Positions 9,453 through 21,510 are shown, numbered from the stretch's first letter. The stretch: DNA of 64,000 nt from Dicyema japonicum (GCA_011109175.1 RDEW01000004.1:396030-460029), one strand, 5' to 3'. The notes: generated by a model from the sequence alone, not told the origin. Made by a program: numbers and translations.

Positions 9453-12133
9453 ATGGCCAGGAATTATGAAATGGAGAATCTAATAAACACAATTAATAAG
9501 ATTCATGACGTGTTTGCCCTTTCTTCCATGGCCAGCAATATTGACTTGCCTCAAATTGTCGTTGTTGGCTGCCAAAGTGCAGGGAAAAGCAGTGTTCTTG
9601 AAAATATTGTTGGCAGGTTTTCATTCAAGATCGATTTTAGGGAGTTTCTACCACGTGGGAGTGGAATAGTCACTCGAAGGCCGCTGATTCTGCAGTTGTT
9701 TACTTCGAATGAGGGTTGTGTTAATTTATAAGCCAGAATACGGTGTGTTCTTGCACTCCAATAAAAGATTCTACGACTTTGCTGACATTAGAAACGAAAT
9801 TGAGGCAGAAACTAACAGAACTTGTGCGGACAAAGTGGTGTCTGATGTGAGCATAAACCTTAAAATTTATTCCCCAGAAGGTTTTTGTGCTATTTCTATT
9901 TTTAGTGATTAATTTGACTTTGGTGGATCTTCCTGGACTTACGAAAGTAGCTGTGGGAGGTCAAAGCGAAGATATTGTGAGACTTATAAGAGAAATGGTC
10001 CTCAAATTTATTGAAAAAGAAAATTCATTAATTCTCGCAGTTAATCCTGCAAATACTGACTTGGCGAATTCTGATGCTCTACAAATAGCCAAAGAGGTCG
10101 ATCCCTCAGGATTGCGAACCATTGGGGTCATTACAAAACTTGATTTGATGGATCGGGACACCAATGCGCGAGATATTCTTGAGAATAGAGTATTTAAGCT
10201 ACAAAGAGGTCGTTTTAGCATACATTTCAGGATATGTGGGAGTAATAAATCGGAGTCAACGTGATATTGACCAGAAGACTCCCATTGAACAGATCATGGC
10301 CAAGGAAAAACAGTTCTTTCAGAATCATCCAGCATATAGGTCACTGTATTGAGTCACTCCCAGGCATATAGCTGACCGAATGGGGACCAAATACTTGCAA
10401 AAGTCCTTGAACAGTCAACTCATGGAACATATTATGAATGTCCTTCCATCCTTGAACGCGAAAATCTCTGAGCAACTTTCTATCCTCGGTCCTCAGGCAA
10501 AAGAGATCGAATCCAAGGATAAAGAAATGTCCCATAAATCAATGATGAAGTTTTAGCAAAATTTAACAAATTAGAATTGTCACTGAATTCGCCAACCAGG
10601 TTTACGGCTCAATAATGTCCACGGACTCTGTTTCCAAAATGAATACGAAAATATTGTCCGCGGGGGTCATAATAAATCGCTGTTTCTTTAAGAACTTCCC
10701 TAACAACATGATGAAGGTTAAAAATGCTTAAATTCAAGATTATGAACGAGGATTTGGATGATCTACAAAAGAGAATTAGAATTTCCATCCAAAACGTCCA
10801 CGGAGTAAAGTTTGGTCTCATTCTCATTCCCAGAACCGGCCTGAGCACGCCAGACATGGCCTTTGAAATCATCATCAAATCTGAGATCGAAAAGAGTTTT
10901 GGTCCCATTAAGTACTGCCTTGACGAAGTCTTTAACTTTGCCTCCAAGAATATTGAGGAAAACATAAGAAATGTGAGATTCATGAATTTTCAAACCACAA
11001 CTATTTCTGTCATTAATAGATTAATGAATATCCAAATTTGATGTATGCTGTTAACTCCCTCATCAAGGAAAATCTCAGTTTCTTTTACAACGAGACCATG
11101 AATCAGTTGGAACTCACAGTGTCCTTCCATAAAGACTACATAAACACCAAACATCCTGATTTCCTGACAAATTTGACGTATTTCCTTCATTTATCATAGG
11201 ACAGAGAAATCCCGTAGAAAGGGGGACAACGAATCTCTGATTTGTAACTCTATTATAATAACTAAAGTCAAGAAAGGCCACGTGACAATATCGAACTACT
11301 CCCCACTGAAATATAAAGGAGGGAATACATTTTTTGTCATCGTATCGACTGAAAACATTATTATATACAAAGACGAAGATGTAAGTATATTAACCACGTG
11401 CTTACTAGGAAAAGGACAAAAAAGGTTCCTTATCGCCTTACAAATTAAAATATAAAGTTCAGTCTAATATTCGGGACAATTTGACGATTTCTCTCGTCGG
11501 AAACGATCCTAGGTTGTCTCGAACATTCATTTTAGAGACAACCTGTTAAAGGACTTAAAACAACTTGATCTTCAGTATCAAAGCTACGACGAGTGCATTG
11601 AATGGCTAAATTCCTTCGAGGCTGTCGGGTTATCCGCATACGATTCCCAGAACCAGGTTAGATTCCGGTAACATTTGAGATTATGTTGGACTTGGAAAAT
11701 AGCGCAAGGACCGTCCGAGACTACGTTGACTCCTACAAGAGCGTGTACCTAAAGATTGCCTTTGATATAGTTCCAAAAATCATTTACTGTTGTTTCCTGT
11801 CAAAAGTAAGATTTTGACTGATCCCCAGATTGTGGAATATGCAAAGAATGATTTAATCGCAGATCTCTATTCTCAGGGAAAAATCGTATAATTGTGCTGA
11901 TATTTAAGAACGAGCTTTTAGAGCAGTCTGCTGAGGCAAAGGTCCGTAAGCAAGAAATTCTGACGCTCTACAAAACCACCAAAGAAGCCAGTGACTTTCT
12001 CCGTCTGATCCAAAGTGAGAATCCAGTTACTATGCGGAGGAATCCCATAGAAAGTCAACGGTATAAATTATTGGTACTTGATTTTGTAGAGAGAGTAAAA
12101 ATAGGTCTTTTAAAAGTCCGAATTCTACGCTAA
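9453..12133 (+). CDS. Dynamin (classical domain order, multi-exon)
   Basis: Large GTPase that constricts membrane necks in endocytosis. Domains run in the classical order. The GTPase domain has G1 GCQSAGKSS, the [14 protein letters not shown] switch region, G3 DLPG, G4 TKLD and the [11 protein letters not shown] segment. The stalk includes [17 protein letters not shown] after splicing. The PH domain (about 11250-11650) has [10 protein letters not shown]. The GED contains [11 protein letters not shown] and [18 protein letters not shown] near 11700-12040. Introns deduced from homology include 9617-9640 (24 nt), 9715-9736 (22), 9881-9905 (25) and 10209-10230 (22); further introns of 22-28 nt follow and one near 10976 is about 47 nt. 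I chose ATG 9453 because it precedes the conserved [10 protein letters not shown] helix. A GTAAGT donor at 9395 with an AG at 9432 suggests a 38-nt 5' UTR intron. No proline-rich tail is visible after the GED, so the protein may lack the SH3-binding region. Confidence 0.9.
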
Positions 12134-12399
12134 AACATAGTTTCAGAAAACAAGAGAACCCAGAATCGTCTCAAAACTCGAACATGTTTTGTTAATTATT
12201 ACTTTTAGGAATCCACCTTCGATCCCTTCGTTAGAATATTTATTAATATTTTAGGAGACCTCGCAAATGAAACTAACAGTTAAAATTTAACTTTCATTTA
12301 TTGGCAATAAATACTTTATATTTTGATTTATTTTATAATTTTTATAAATGATTTAATTTTTAAAAATCACATAACTAGAACATACCTTAATTCACACTA
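12134..12399. other. Intergenic, nothing recognised
   Basis: AT-rich spacer between dynamin and LINE remains. Confidence 0.5.
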
Positions 12400-13600
12400 C
12401 TATCGCAGACAGTCATGAATGACCCGGCAAAACATAAGAGAACCCCTTCAGGAAGTCAAACCAACTATCTTGTCGAGACATCACTGCTTGCATTCCGATT
12501 TGACGGCAATATCGACCTGGTCAGTTACTTACGACTAAAGAAGTGACCACAGTGCCATTATTTTGAATTTCAAGAGAAAACCTTAACTGGGAGGAGGTTT
12601 AAAGAGCTATTCAACTACAAACATGCAAACTGGAAACTTTACCGTGCACTTACTGAGAGCCTACTGCAGTACCTGTACCTGGATGGAATTACTATCACGT
12701 ACATAGTCATTTATGTCTACCGCACTATCTTGGATGCTAGATGACTTTCTGTGCTTAAACGCCATCAGAGGATATGGCAGGTCGGCCTTAGTCAAAGAAA
12801 GAAAGCAACTCAAAAATTGGAGAAGCCCAGTCTTTAATTAGACTTGGTTTTGAAATTGGTTTCTCAAAAGCTACTGCGGAATGGTTTAGAAAGCCAGAAA
12901 TCCAATGCTAGTTGTTCGGTCATATTGCAAATTTTTGCAAAAATGTTAAAAGATGCGTGATTTGTTCAGGAAACCACAGAAGGTTAGGGTGTCAATCTGA
13001 CTTAACGATAAAAACTGTATAAATTGTGGATCAACTAATCACATGGCTATCTACGGAGGTTGCTCATGTGCAAAAGCAGCTAATAAATTCAAAATGGATA
13101 AATTCTGACCACGACAGGATGGAATCTTATAACTCCTAGGAATACAACATTTGATATTGGAGTGCAAACCGATAGACCCACAGTATCCTCTGCTGAAAGT
13201 CTGTTAGTACATCAACGAATCCAGAAGTTCCTAATGACGGGGAAGAGCCAACAGTAGAAAGAAATGTCAGGAAGAGGAAGGTTTTCATAATATTGTTGAC
13301 CAATTATCTCAAAATGTTAGAAATATGACAAGAACGAATAAGGATGACAAGTTTTTACTTGGCCTGGTGGCGCTCTTAAGAAGAAAAAACAGCCACCAAA
13401 TAAATCAGAAATAACCAGGATTACCCTGGTTAATGTCCGCTCTCTTAGGAAGCGAGCTGAGGAGCTAGTAGTCCTTACCAGCGCTGTTCAGATGGATGCA
13501 AGATGTTTTGAAAAAATATCGCACCATTTGAAAAAATAATTATTGTTTGGTGCAGGGGCTCAATAATTCGAAGAGGATATACCAGACCCCACCATGGCTT
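12400..13600 (+). mobile_element. LINE remnant: ORF1 with CCHC zinc knuckles and start of an endonuclease ORF
   Basis: Around 12900-13090 the plus strand encodes a row of zinc-knuckle-like motifs of the jockey type: a decayed LFGHIANFCKN, then CVICSGNHRRLGC, then CINCGSTNHMAIYGGC. At about 13410-13480 ITRITLVNVRSLRKRAEELV resembles the first strand of a LINE apurinic endonuclease. Stops and shifts interrupt both parts. The order ORF1 zinc knuckles then ORF2 endonuclease is that of jockey-like LINEs. RT sequence does not follow; a different, minus-strand element begins at 13684. Confidence 0.65.
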
Positions 13601-15318
13601 CTACCTGTTTAATTAGTTTTTTAATTAGCAACGAATTTGTTTACCTTATATATTTTTAAAACTAAAGAAAATAGAGTAAACGGTTATATAGCAGCTGCCT
13701 TGACTTTGTAGCTATTCCTTTTCAGGATAGCGAGCGAGATTCGCTCAAATAACCAGCAGCGCTCACGAGGGTCTCTTGTTCGTGTAGTGATCCGATTCCC
13801 TAGACGACTCAAGAATTCCAGCGTCGCAGGCGCAAGGGAACCAGACGTCTCAACGGCGAGTGGAACAAACAAAAAATCCTTGGGTAAGGCCGCTTACTTT
13901 TCCCGTTTCATCTTCTCGGCCTTCTCAGCGGCAAACAGGCTCCAGGTGCACTCTGGTGTATGTTGCAAGAGGCAAACGTGACGGTGCAGGTGAAGTCCCA
14001 GACAAAAGGTTTACCGGCTTCAAAAGGAAGACTGTCATCCATCTGTCGATTTCCGTTCCGCCTGCAAAGACCGACTGGTTCGAGCATGAGGGGTGTCCGA
14101 CGGCGTACAAAGCTCGCCTACCGACTTCGTTCAAGGCCATGTGTCTGGGAAATCTGCCTGCACTCTTCCTGCAGAGAGAGGGTGCAGGCCAAAACAGTCG
14201 ATCTGGTCTCCGCATCGGCACAGATGTAACACATACGTTTAATCCCAGTCGCAATGAGATCCCAATACGGACGCATTCATCATCCAGGAAAGTACCCAGA
14301 ACTCCATTGGGAATGGCGTTGAGCCAGGCACCGCTCTCGAAGACCCCCAGCAACAAACAGGCATGGCAATGTTGACTAGATGACACTAGCAAATCTTTGA
14401 AAGAATTCCAGCATATAGCATCGTCCAAGCCCCGCTGAAAAAACGAGTAAGGCAGGGAAAGCTGATAAGTGCGGCTCCAGGCCTCACGAGCATGTCCGGC
14501 GTCCTTGTCAATGGAGAATTCAAGTAGAGAGTGTAGAATCCTTTGACATGGGAGTTACTGGCCACTAGCGATGATAGGTATGAAGGGAGAGAAAGGTCCA
14601 AAAAGTTCCTGATTTCAATTCCTCCGAGTCTCACTGGCAGAGTTGTATGCTTCCATGAGTAATCCTCGAACCGGACGTTGAAGATACGTTCCACTATCGT
14701 ACGGAAGATCTCGTTGATCTGTGCAAGTTAGTCATACAGGGTGAAATAGAGAGCAGTCCTAAGGACATATGCAAGCCTCTGTACGTTGAACTGTTTTTCA
14801 GGAGGAATAATGTCAAGTAGACACAAGCGGTTCAGAGTCTCTCCGAGTAACAATCGTTTTTCACGTATAGCTCTTCCCATTGCATTTATGGTAATTGGAG
14901 ATCCGAGGAATATAAGTTCTTCATCGGGTGTGGAAATACTTCCAGGCAGTAAATTTCCGAAACATGACAAAGTTTTGAATACTTCTCTTCTGAAAGTCCA
15001 CAATTGTAGATTTCGCATTTAGTGTAATTTAATTCCAGTCCTGCTTCCAACAGTGCTGGAGTTATCACTTCCGGAAAATAGTATCCGGGGTCCTCCGAAG
15101 ACCGTATCATCCAGATACCATAGGCTGAGGGCGAGCGCGGAAGTTTGGTGATTTTCTCTATTGCAAAAGAAACGATGGACAATAAATATATACAATTATT
15201 ATACAAATCCATGCCTAAAAGAATTGACGAAGTTATTTGCAATAAAGGAGGAACTTCTAAATATTGATTTTACAATTTTTAAACAAAATCTCGGTTTATC
15301 ATGAATTTTAAGTAAAGT

Positions 15319-16165
15319 GGCGGTAACATATGCACGGGTTAATTTTCGTTAAAAAATAAAAAGTGGAAAAATCTCATTTTTAATGTATAAAATGCTCGTT
15401 CGTAATCCACGCAGCAGGCTTCCTCAACTGACATTTGTTTAATTTTTTTTTTTTTTTAACAAAAATAAAAATTTATTAACAATAAAATATTATTTATTAA
15501 CTATGGGGAGAGCGGCTGCTGACATCACGGAGTAAGCGTTTCCGCGAATAACAGCGATACCAATTCTTTGCCTCAGCCAGACCGCTTCCCGCACGTCTTT
15601 CTTGCGGTGGGCCAATTTTCCCCCGATTTCCTTTAGGAAAGAGGCTGTAATACTTCCAGCCGCACCAGACGTCTCGATTGCTATCGGTACAAAACGGTAG
15701 CGGTCTCCAATTTCGCCATATTTTTTAATCTTGATTTTTTCGGCCATATCGGCTGCCGATCCAGCAGACTGCGCCGAGCTGAGCATCATCGAGTTCGAGA
15801 AAGAATCCACAACAGTGCAGTCCCATACGAGCGATTTTCCCTCAGTGAACGGAAAGACAGTTAACCCATCCGGTCTTTTCCCATCTCCGCGGTCCAATCC
15901 CACAGGTTCCAATACTGCCGGGAAGCCTGCCGCTTCAAGAGCTCGCAAGACAATGTTGTTCATAGCAGCATTTTTTCAATTATTTGTTTAATTGTTAAAA
16001 AATTTTTTTTTTAAAAAAATGTATAAAATAGAAAAATAAAAATAGATTAATTGAGCTAAAATTTAAAGAGCATATTTGCTTTTTAAAATAATAAAAATTA
16101 TCAAATAAAAGTAACATTTTTGCATATCTTATGAATTACTTGACCCTGGCGGTAACATTTGCACG
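15319..16165. repeat. Direct repeats bracketing an insertion in LINE A
   Basis: GGCGGTAACATATGCACG at 15319-15336 and GGCGGTAACATTTGCACG at 16148-16165 differ at one base. The interval between them breaks the LINE A reverse transcriptase exactly between its GVQQRDFLGPLS motif and its YLDD motif. The simplest reading is an 18-bp target-site duplication around an inserted AT-rich element of about 250-270 bp once the second insertion (15445-15981) is subtracted. Confidence 0.6.
15445..15981 (-). mobile_element. Recent 5'-truncated LINE A insertion with open C-terminal frame
   Basis: The insert is flanked by a perfect 12-bp direct repeat ATTTGTTTAATT (15433-15444 and 15982-15993) and ends in a poly(A) run on the minus strand (T-run from 15443), as expected for target-primed reverse transcription. 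It carries one unbroken frame of 157 codons (15490-15963) for the family A C-terminal domain: GDGKRPDGLTVFPFTEGKSL, VWDCTVVDSFS, FVPIAIETSGAAGS and RIGIAVIRGNAYSV. Acidic residues in GKRPDG and VWD could be nuclease residues; that is inference. It sits inside the AT-rich element that itself interrupts the older LINE A copy, so three layers of insertion can be read. Confidence 0.8.
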
Positions 16166-16944
16166 TGGCTGAAAGGGGTCCAAGGAAATCTCTTTGTTGC
16201 ACTCCAGAATAAGAATGGATTAGGTAGTCCCCGAAAAGTAAGGATGAAGGTAGACTTTATGACTGATTCACAAATTCGAAAATATTAGGGTATCTCTCAA
16301 CACGCGCCTTAAAGATATTGTCCCTCCTTAGATTATTGAGGGCGTTCTTGATGTCCTGTTTGACCAGGTCATGTCCCAGTTTATGAGTGTCCTCACTGAA
16401 AGAACAGCGGCCTCGCATCCCAAGTGAATACCGACGCTTACTTGAGGGAGGTTCAAGAATTTTGTGATGAGTGGAATAGAATGTTTGGAGGAAATTTTAG
16501 CAGCCAGTCTTCTGAAAACAAACCCGACCGCAACTGGTCGTACTCCGTTTCCCTTCTTATCAGAGACTATCAAATTGGCGGGGAAAAGGACATGGCGGAT
16601 AACTTCGGGAAGAACTCCAGACATGATCCGATTCATAAGTAAAGTAATTGAATTCGTAAGACAAAGTTCCAGGTCTCCTACGGACAAAGAGGTTATTATC
16701 CTTCAGGTATCCAGGTCTCTTTCCGTCGAACCCGCCACTGCTACTAGAGACAAAATTCCGTATTGCGAGGCGAACTTTATCGTTTGATGCAATCAGGGAC
16801 TCACTCCAGATGGGGGAGCGACTTGACCAATATTGGTGATAATTTCATTTAAATGTTAAAATATTAAGAATTGACAAAATGTTCAATTTAATTATATATT
16901 TTATTCTTTCCTAAAATAGGTACCTCATTTTCATTTCGAAAACC

Positions 16945-17245
16945 GCGTGGCGCCATGTGGTGCTGCGTGGTTAATTGGTTGAAGTTTTCTGCTAGCTTGT
17001 CTCTCTTCCTATTAGAGTGGCGTCATGTGATCCACCTGTCTAGGTGACGCCCAGTGTTAGGCCGGCACGAAAAAGGATCATTTGCTCTCCCCCACTCCAC
17101 TGGAGGAGTTCCCACAACTGCATGTAATGGACGTGTTGATTCCGGATGGACTCTGATTCTGTAGAAGTGGAAACTGGATACACTTTATTAGTTGTTTACT
17201 TTAACTTCTTTCTTGGTGTATCCGGGGTTAATAAATAAAATTTTC
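16945..17245 (+). repeat. SINE-like repeat, copy 2 (full length with tail)
   Basis: Most complete copy. Head GTGGCGCCATGTGGTGCTG, body blocks CCTATTAGAGTGGCGTCATG, GGCCGGCACG and TTGATTCCGGATGGACTCTG, and then the tail TAGTTGTTTACTTTAACTTC, TTGGTGTATCCGGGGTTAAT and AAATAAA. The tail resembles that of LINE E at 7.7 kb, read in sense. Confidence 0.8.
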
Positions 17246-17974
17246 AGAATATAATGAATGATTATATCAACCTCTGAGATTGCAATACACAAACGCTTAT
17301 CATCACGCCGATTATGGATCATATGACGGAACGCTAGTAGGTTTCATTAAAATGGCAACTTCTTCCAAGCATCTTTATTTCGGAAGTCAGATTTCATTAA
17401 TGGCGCTAGTGAGATTTCATTAAATGGTAACTTTTCAGAGCATTTCTTATTCATAGAAAATCGTGCCCAAGAAATGTGAAGAAACCTTCCCTTACAGAGA
17501 TTAATCAAATATTCCAAGACTAACCGTTAGAAGAAACTAAGCAGAGACGTCATGACCACTTAATGAGATGATAAAAATAATCTTCTTTTGTGGTTCCCAT
17601 GGTTAATAAATAACCTCATCTCCATTAGTTACACTGTCGTTGCTATGAGATTTCGATTATTTTTATTTTTTACTAAAGAGTTCAGTCGAAATATCGTCAT
17701 ACTTCACACTCCACCTCCTTATTTTGTGTAAATTCATATGATTCTAAGAGAAAGTTCACTGGTCACTTTATCGTCGAATGTGACCTAAAGAAATCGATAA
17801 TCGTTTGTCCTAATATTGATTATGAATTTACAAGATTAAGGACAGGCCATAGTGTTAATTCATCAAATGTTTTGACACCCCAAACCCATTCCGACCATCC
17901 ATATTGATTATTTCAGTAAATAAAATAATTACTCGCTAATTTTACGAAACAATGACAGAGTAGGACATTTTGTA
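17246..17974. other. No confident feature; may hold 5' exons of the next gene
   Basis: No repeat is recognised apart from a weak tail-like TGGTTCCCATGGTTAATAAAT near 17592. The RGS22-like gene to the right has no certain start, so its first exons could lie here. Confidence 0.4.
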
Positions 17975-20689
17975 ACGCTAAGGGGTTTACTGGCCTTCAT
18001 AAATTGTTCTGCACTTACGTCTGATGTCGAACGTCTCCTGATTTCTGATTATTTGTATCATTTTCTGGAACTCCCAGTAAGTCAATGTCATAAAATCTAG
18101 GCGCACGTGCCTCACATCACGTGGAAACGATGTCAACAGTGGTTAATGCTCGAGCAAACCACACAAAATAGTCAACCAAAATTATTGCCACAAAAAGTAC
18201 TCCAAAACTATGTGAAACAAAAATACATCCCCCAATTCTACAAGTAAATTACTTCCAAAGTTCAGTTCAGAGATTTTCTGTGAATTCCGACTGGCCCTTC
18301 TCCTCCACAGGCGAATTTCCAAAAAGCTCAACAAAAGTGCCATAGTGAGGATGGCCACGTGCAACGATACCTTTTTAATAAGTTTTAAGACTAATCACGA
18401 TAGAAAAAAACATAGCCGAGTCCACTCTACTGAGAAGAAGAAAGAGGTGAAGCACGTGTATAATTTTAGTACATTATGCAAAACTAGTAGAGATTCCTTT
18501 CAGTCTGCTTTAAACGTTGGTTTCCGTTGGTGTTTCAGTTCACGAAAATGCAGCAGTTTAAGGAAATGCTTCTCAGACAAAATCTAATCGACGTATTCAA
18601 CATGTGGATTGAGTATGAGATGCTCAAGGTCTGTGACAGGTTTGTGGTGGTTGGACGCGCAGAAAATGCATTACCGACAAATTAGACTTCACGGAAAAAG
18701 CCAAAGAACGGCAAAGTCGACTATTAAATAAACTGGAACGGAAACTTCGTTGTTTTCTCACACTTTACAGGTTTGTCTTTAAAATAGTCCACGAGGCCTA
18801 AATCTCCGTTGATTCAGAATATCGTGAAACTAACAAAAACTAAAATCATCAACAGCTTTGAAATTATTAAAATAGAAAAATTAAAGTTTCTTCCAAAAAA
18901 GCTCCTTCAACGGAAATTTCAAGAACTGATGTAATATTACTGGACTACTACGTTGGGCAACCCTTCATGAGATATCTGGCAAAGTAATGTGTCTCATCAC
19001 CCAGGAATTCAAATGATGACTTTTATCGACTATTTGTGGAGATTTGGGCATATTTCAGTCAATCACAAAAACCGGTCTCTTACTACATCTCCAAAAGTCA
19101 ATATTTGGAGTTTGTTGAACGAGCCAAAAATAACTTTAACATCCAAGATGAAGTTCAGACGAGTGAGGACGAAAGACTGGAGATCGACAATGTCAAATTT
19201 GTCAACGTTAAAAAACTAGAAAAGTACTACAAGTTGATCTACGATAAAATTGAAGACGAATGGAATAAATACTCACAAGAAAAGTGGTTTATTTTGCGTT
19301 AACTTGTCAAGCGAGAGCATTTGGAATGATCCCATGATCAAGAGTTTGGTCCAAAAGAACAAATCCCTTCAAATTGGAGACGCGAAAATCCAATTAGTCA
19401 AGGAACGGTATTCCACAGGGAAGAGGTGTTCTAGCGACGGAAAACTGTAAGAAATGTAATATTTGTACCACAGAATTGTTAATGATTACAAGCAATATCT
19501 CATAAATTCAGGATTGAGGACCACCCTGGGCCTTTTGGAGTTGTATGAGAATATAGTCAACTATGAAGACTTGATGAACACTGGAAGAAAGGAAAATAAA
19601 TTCGAAAATACGATAAAGATGTATTTTCGAATTTATTTTCAGAATGATCTTTGACCAAAAGTCCCCTTCTCATGTTGAACTTCCCGACCACGTAAGGAAC
19701 CTGTTTCATTCAAACCCGAATAAACTATTGGAACCCAAAACTCTCAGACAAATTAAAATATTTTCTTTGGAAAAGAACAAACAGCAGTACAGGTTTTACA
19801 GAAAAGTATCTTTAATGTTCATCCCAGAATTTTTCAAGAATCTCCGATTTTCACATCCAGTCCATCCCGACCGTTGAGTTTCCCCTTCAGATAGAAAATC
19901 AAGTCTCAACTAAAAAAGAGAGTGTCAAGAAATCAATTGTGGCCGAAAGTGACCCTGACATCTTACTTCCGGTGGAAGAACTTAATATTTTTGTAGATGG
20001 CAGTTTTTAACAAAAAAATTCACAAAAAGTTGTTCAGGAAAATAAACGAGGATGAAAAACTGTTCGAATTTCTAAACTCAAATATCATCATCAAATCGGA
20101 GGAATTCGAATTATTCGAGGATTTTGTTAAAAAGTACTCCCACGTAAAGCGAATTCAATATTCCAACTACCTCCACCTCTATGTAGAATTATTCAAACTT
20201 AACGTATACACGTGGGATGTCATTTCAGAGCATGGAATCCGCCAAGACAGACTTCTCTATCGTCCTGGACAAGGCCAAGAGCATCTATGAGTGTTGTGTA
20301 AATACTGGTATTCTCGAGCAAACCCAGGCAACCATAATCCTCCAATTTAGGTGGCTGATGTGAACAAGATCTACAAAAACATATTACTTGGTTTCGAAAA
20401 GGCCTCAAGTACAAGCAACATCAGCACTATTTTCGATGACGTGTTGTACATTGCTCATGGTAACCTCATAACACTCTGGAATAAGTACAAAACCAAAAAG
20501 AAGACAAGTACTATTAGGTGTGATCTAGTCAACAAACTTTACAAGCCCATTCGATCCAAATTGAGTAAAATTAGCGACTATGAAGAGCACGAGGTCCACA
20601 ATCTACCCAAAATCTCTACTAAAAATGAAAAAATAATAATTCGACTAACTCTTGAGAATGGATTATGCTTGCAGGTAGATATTCACTAA
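17975..20689 (+). CDS. RGS22-like multi-exon protein (5' end uncertain)
   Basis: Joined exons give a long protein with several stretches that follow the pattern of RGS22, a large protein with multiple RGS domains expressed in ciliated and testis cells of other animals. Visible pieces are SDYLYHFLELP; KYIPQFYN then SEIFCEFRLALLLHRRI; FVEIWAYFSQSQKPVSYYIS; GLRTTLGLLELYENIVNYED; DQKSPSHVELPDHVRNLF; FIPEFFKNLRF; and a C-terminal block with KTDFSIVLDKAKSIYECC. Introns include about 18076-18099 (24 nt), about 18245-18266 (22) and about 18510-18532 (23). The frame stays open through most exons and ends at 20689. Start codon not identified. The match is by overall pattern rather than one diagnostic motif, so another RGS-repeat protein is possible. 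Confidence 0.5.
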
Positions 20690-21004
20690 TCCAGAAATTT
20701 ACCGAACGGGGGAATGAAAAATTTGTCAAAATAGACACCCAACTATAATTAACTATATTAACTTTATTAGTAAATTACATATAGTTTTACTCCAACGATA
20801 TTTCATACCACGTGGTCTGGGAGATGAATAAGTTTAGGTTGAGATAATTATGAGTTCACATTTAGGAGCCAACTGAGCATAACACAGTAGTCTTATTTTG
20901 ATTGAATATAAACAAACAAGCGAGTAATAGGAATTTAACCACAAATTTGATTTTTATGACGGCTTCTCACTAAACCAGACTGAATATATTGCACTAATAT
21001 TCAC
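20690..21004. other. Intergenic, nothing recognised
   Basis: AT-rich with no coding or RNA signal. Confidence 0.5.
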
Positions 21005-21095
21005 TTATAGCAGGTGTAACCGCACTGACTGCGTGGCTATTCCATCTCAGGATGGGGAGATTCGCTCAAATAGCCAATGGCGAAGGTAAAATAAT
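21005..21095 (-). mobile_element. LINE family A, 3'-end fragment
   Basis: Contains ACTGCGTGGCTATTCC, CTCAGGATGG and GAGATTCGCTCAAATAGCCA, the same block as at 2.46, 13.7, 41.0 and 54.6 kb. About 90 bp only. Confidence 0.6.
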
Positions 21096-21204
21096 AAACT
21101 ATTGAAGCGATAAATTTTAAAATTCCTAAAATTCTGACATGTAATAAAGAGTACGCCTTATAATAGTGTTAAAATTTATTATTTTTGTGAAATATTGAGT
21201 TTTA

Positions 21205-21310
21205 TTATTTTATTGAACCAGAAAAACACCGTCATAGCCAAAATGAAAAAAAATCCCGGCCTCCCTCAGCAGTCTTCGCATGCTCTAACTTAAAGGAACT
21301 GTTGTCCAGG
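21205..21310 (-). mobile_element. LINE family B, 3'-end fragment
   Basis: ATTTTATTGAACCAGAAAAA, then CACCGTCATAGCC and GGCCTCCCTCAGCAGTCTTC matches the 3' ends of the B copies at 31.56 and 50.07 kb. Confidence 0.65.
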
Positions 21311-21369
21311 CGGAACTCTTCTGGATGGTTGTTGCCTATGATCCTTTCTGGATATAATTAAGGATTATA

Positions 21370-21510
21370 TCTGACGCCACCAGAGATGGTGAGCCACATG
21401 ACGTACGCTAACAATTCATGCCCCTGGAGCGAAAAGGAAAGAAGAGGAACACAAGAGACAAACAAAAATGTTCAATTCAAGTAGCCACATACACTAGCGT
21501 TGATCGACTT
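21370..21510 (-). repeat. SINE-like repeat, partial copy
   Basis: Reverse complement of the SINE body: GACGCCACCAGAGATGG...CACATGACGT, then AGAAGAGGAACA and AAGTAGCCACATA. Head and tail are missing. Confidence 0.5.

Larger units (their letters stand above)
13684..16790 (-). mobile_element. LINE family A, longest copy (minus strand), interrupted by nested insertions
   Basis: Read from right to left. 16328-16687 encodes an RT fingers region (LPEVIRHVLFPANLIVSDKK, then GNGVRPVAVGFVFRRLAAK). 16200-16330 continues with DNIFKARVERYPNIFEF and GVQQRDFLGPLS, a GVQQGDPLGP-type motif. After the interruption, 15085-15121 encodes WYLDDTVFGG with the catalytic YxDD box intact. 14386-15018 holds the thumb region (LPVRLGGIEIRNF...LPSYLSSL). 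13925-14428 carries a C-terminal domain (SGAWLNAIPNGVLGTFLDDE). 13684-13872 ends with VPLAVETSG and CWLFERISLAILK. I recognise this C-terminal domain from retroelement-like proteins of many invertebrates and suspect a restriction-endonuclease-like fold. Frameshifts separate the blocks, so this copy is inactive. Confidence 0.8.

Noticed and set aside
13860-14375. 171-codon plus-strand open frame
   Set aside because: It lies exactly antisense to the LINE A C-terminal coding, which has recognisable motifs; the plus frame has none.
19036-19302. First thought to be cullin-like
   Set aside because: The wider exon chain fits the RGS22 pattern and no cullin neddylation or homology motif appears.
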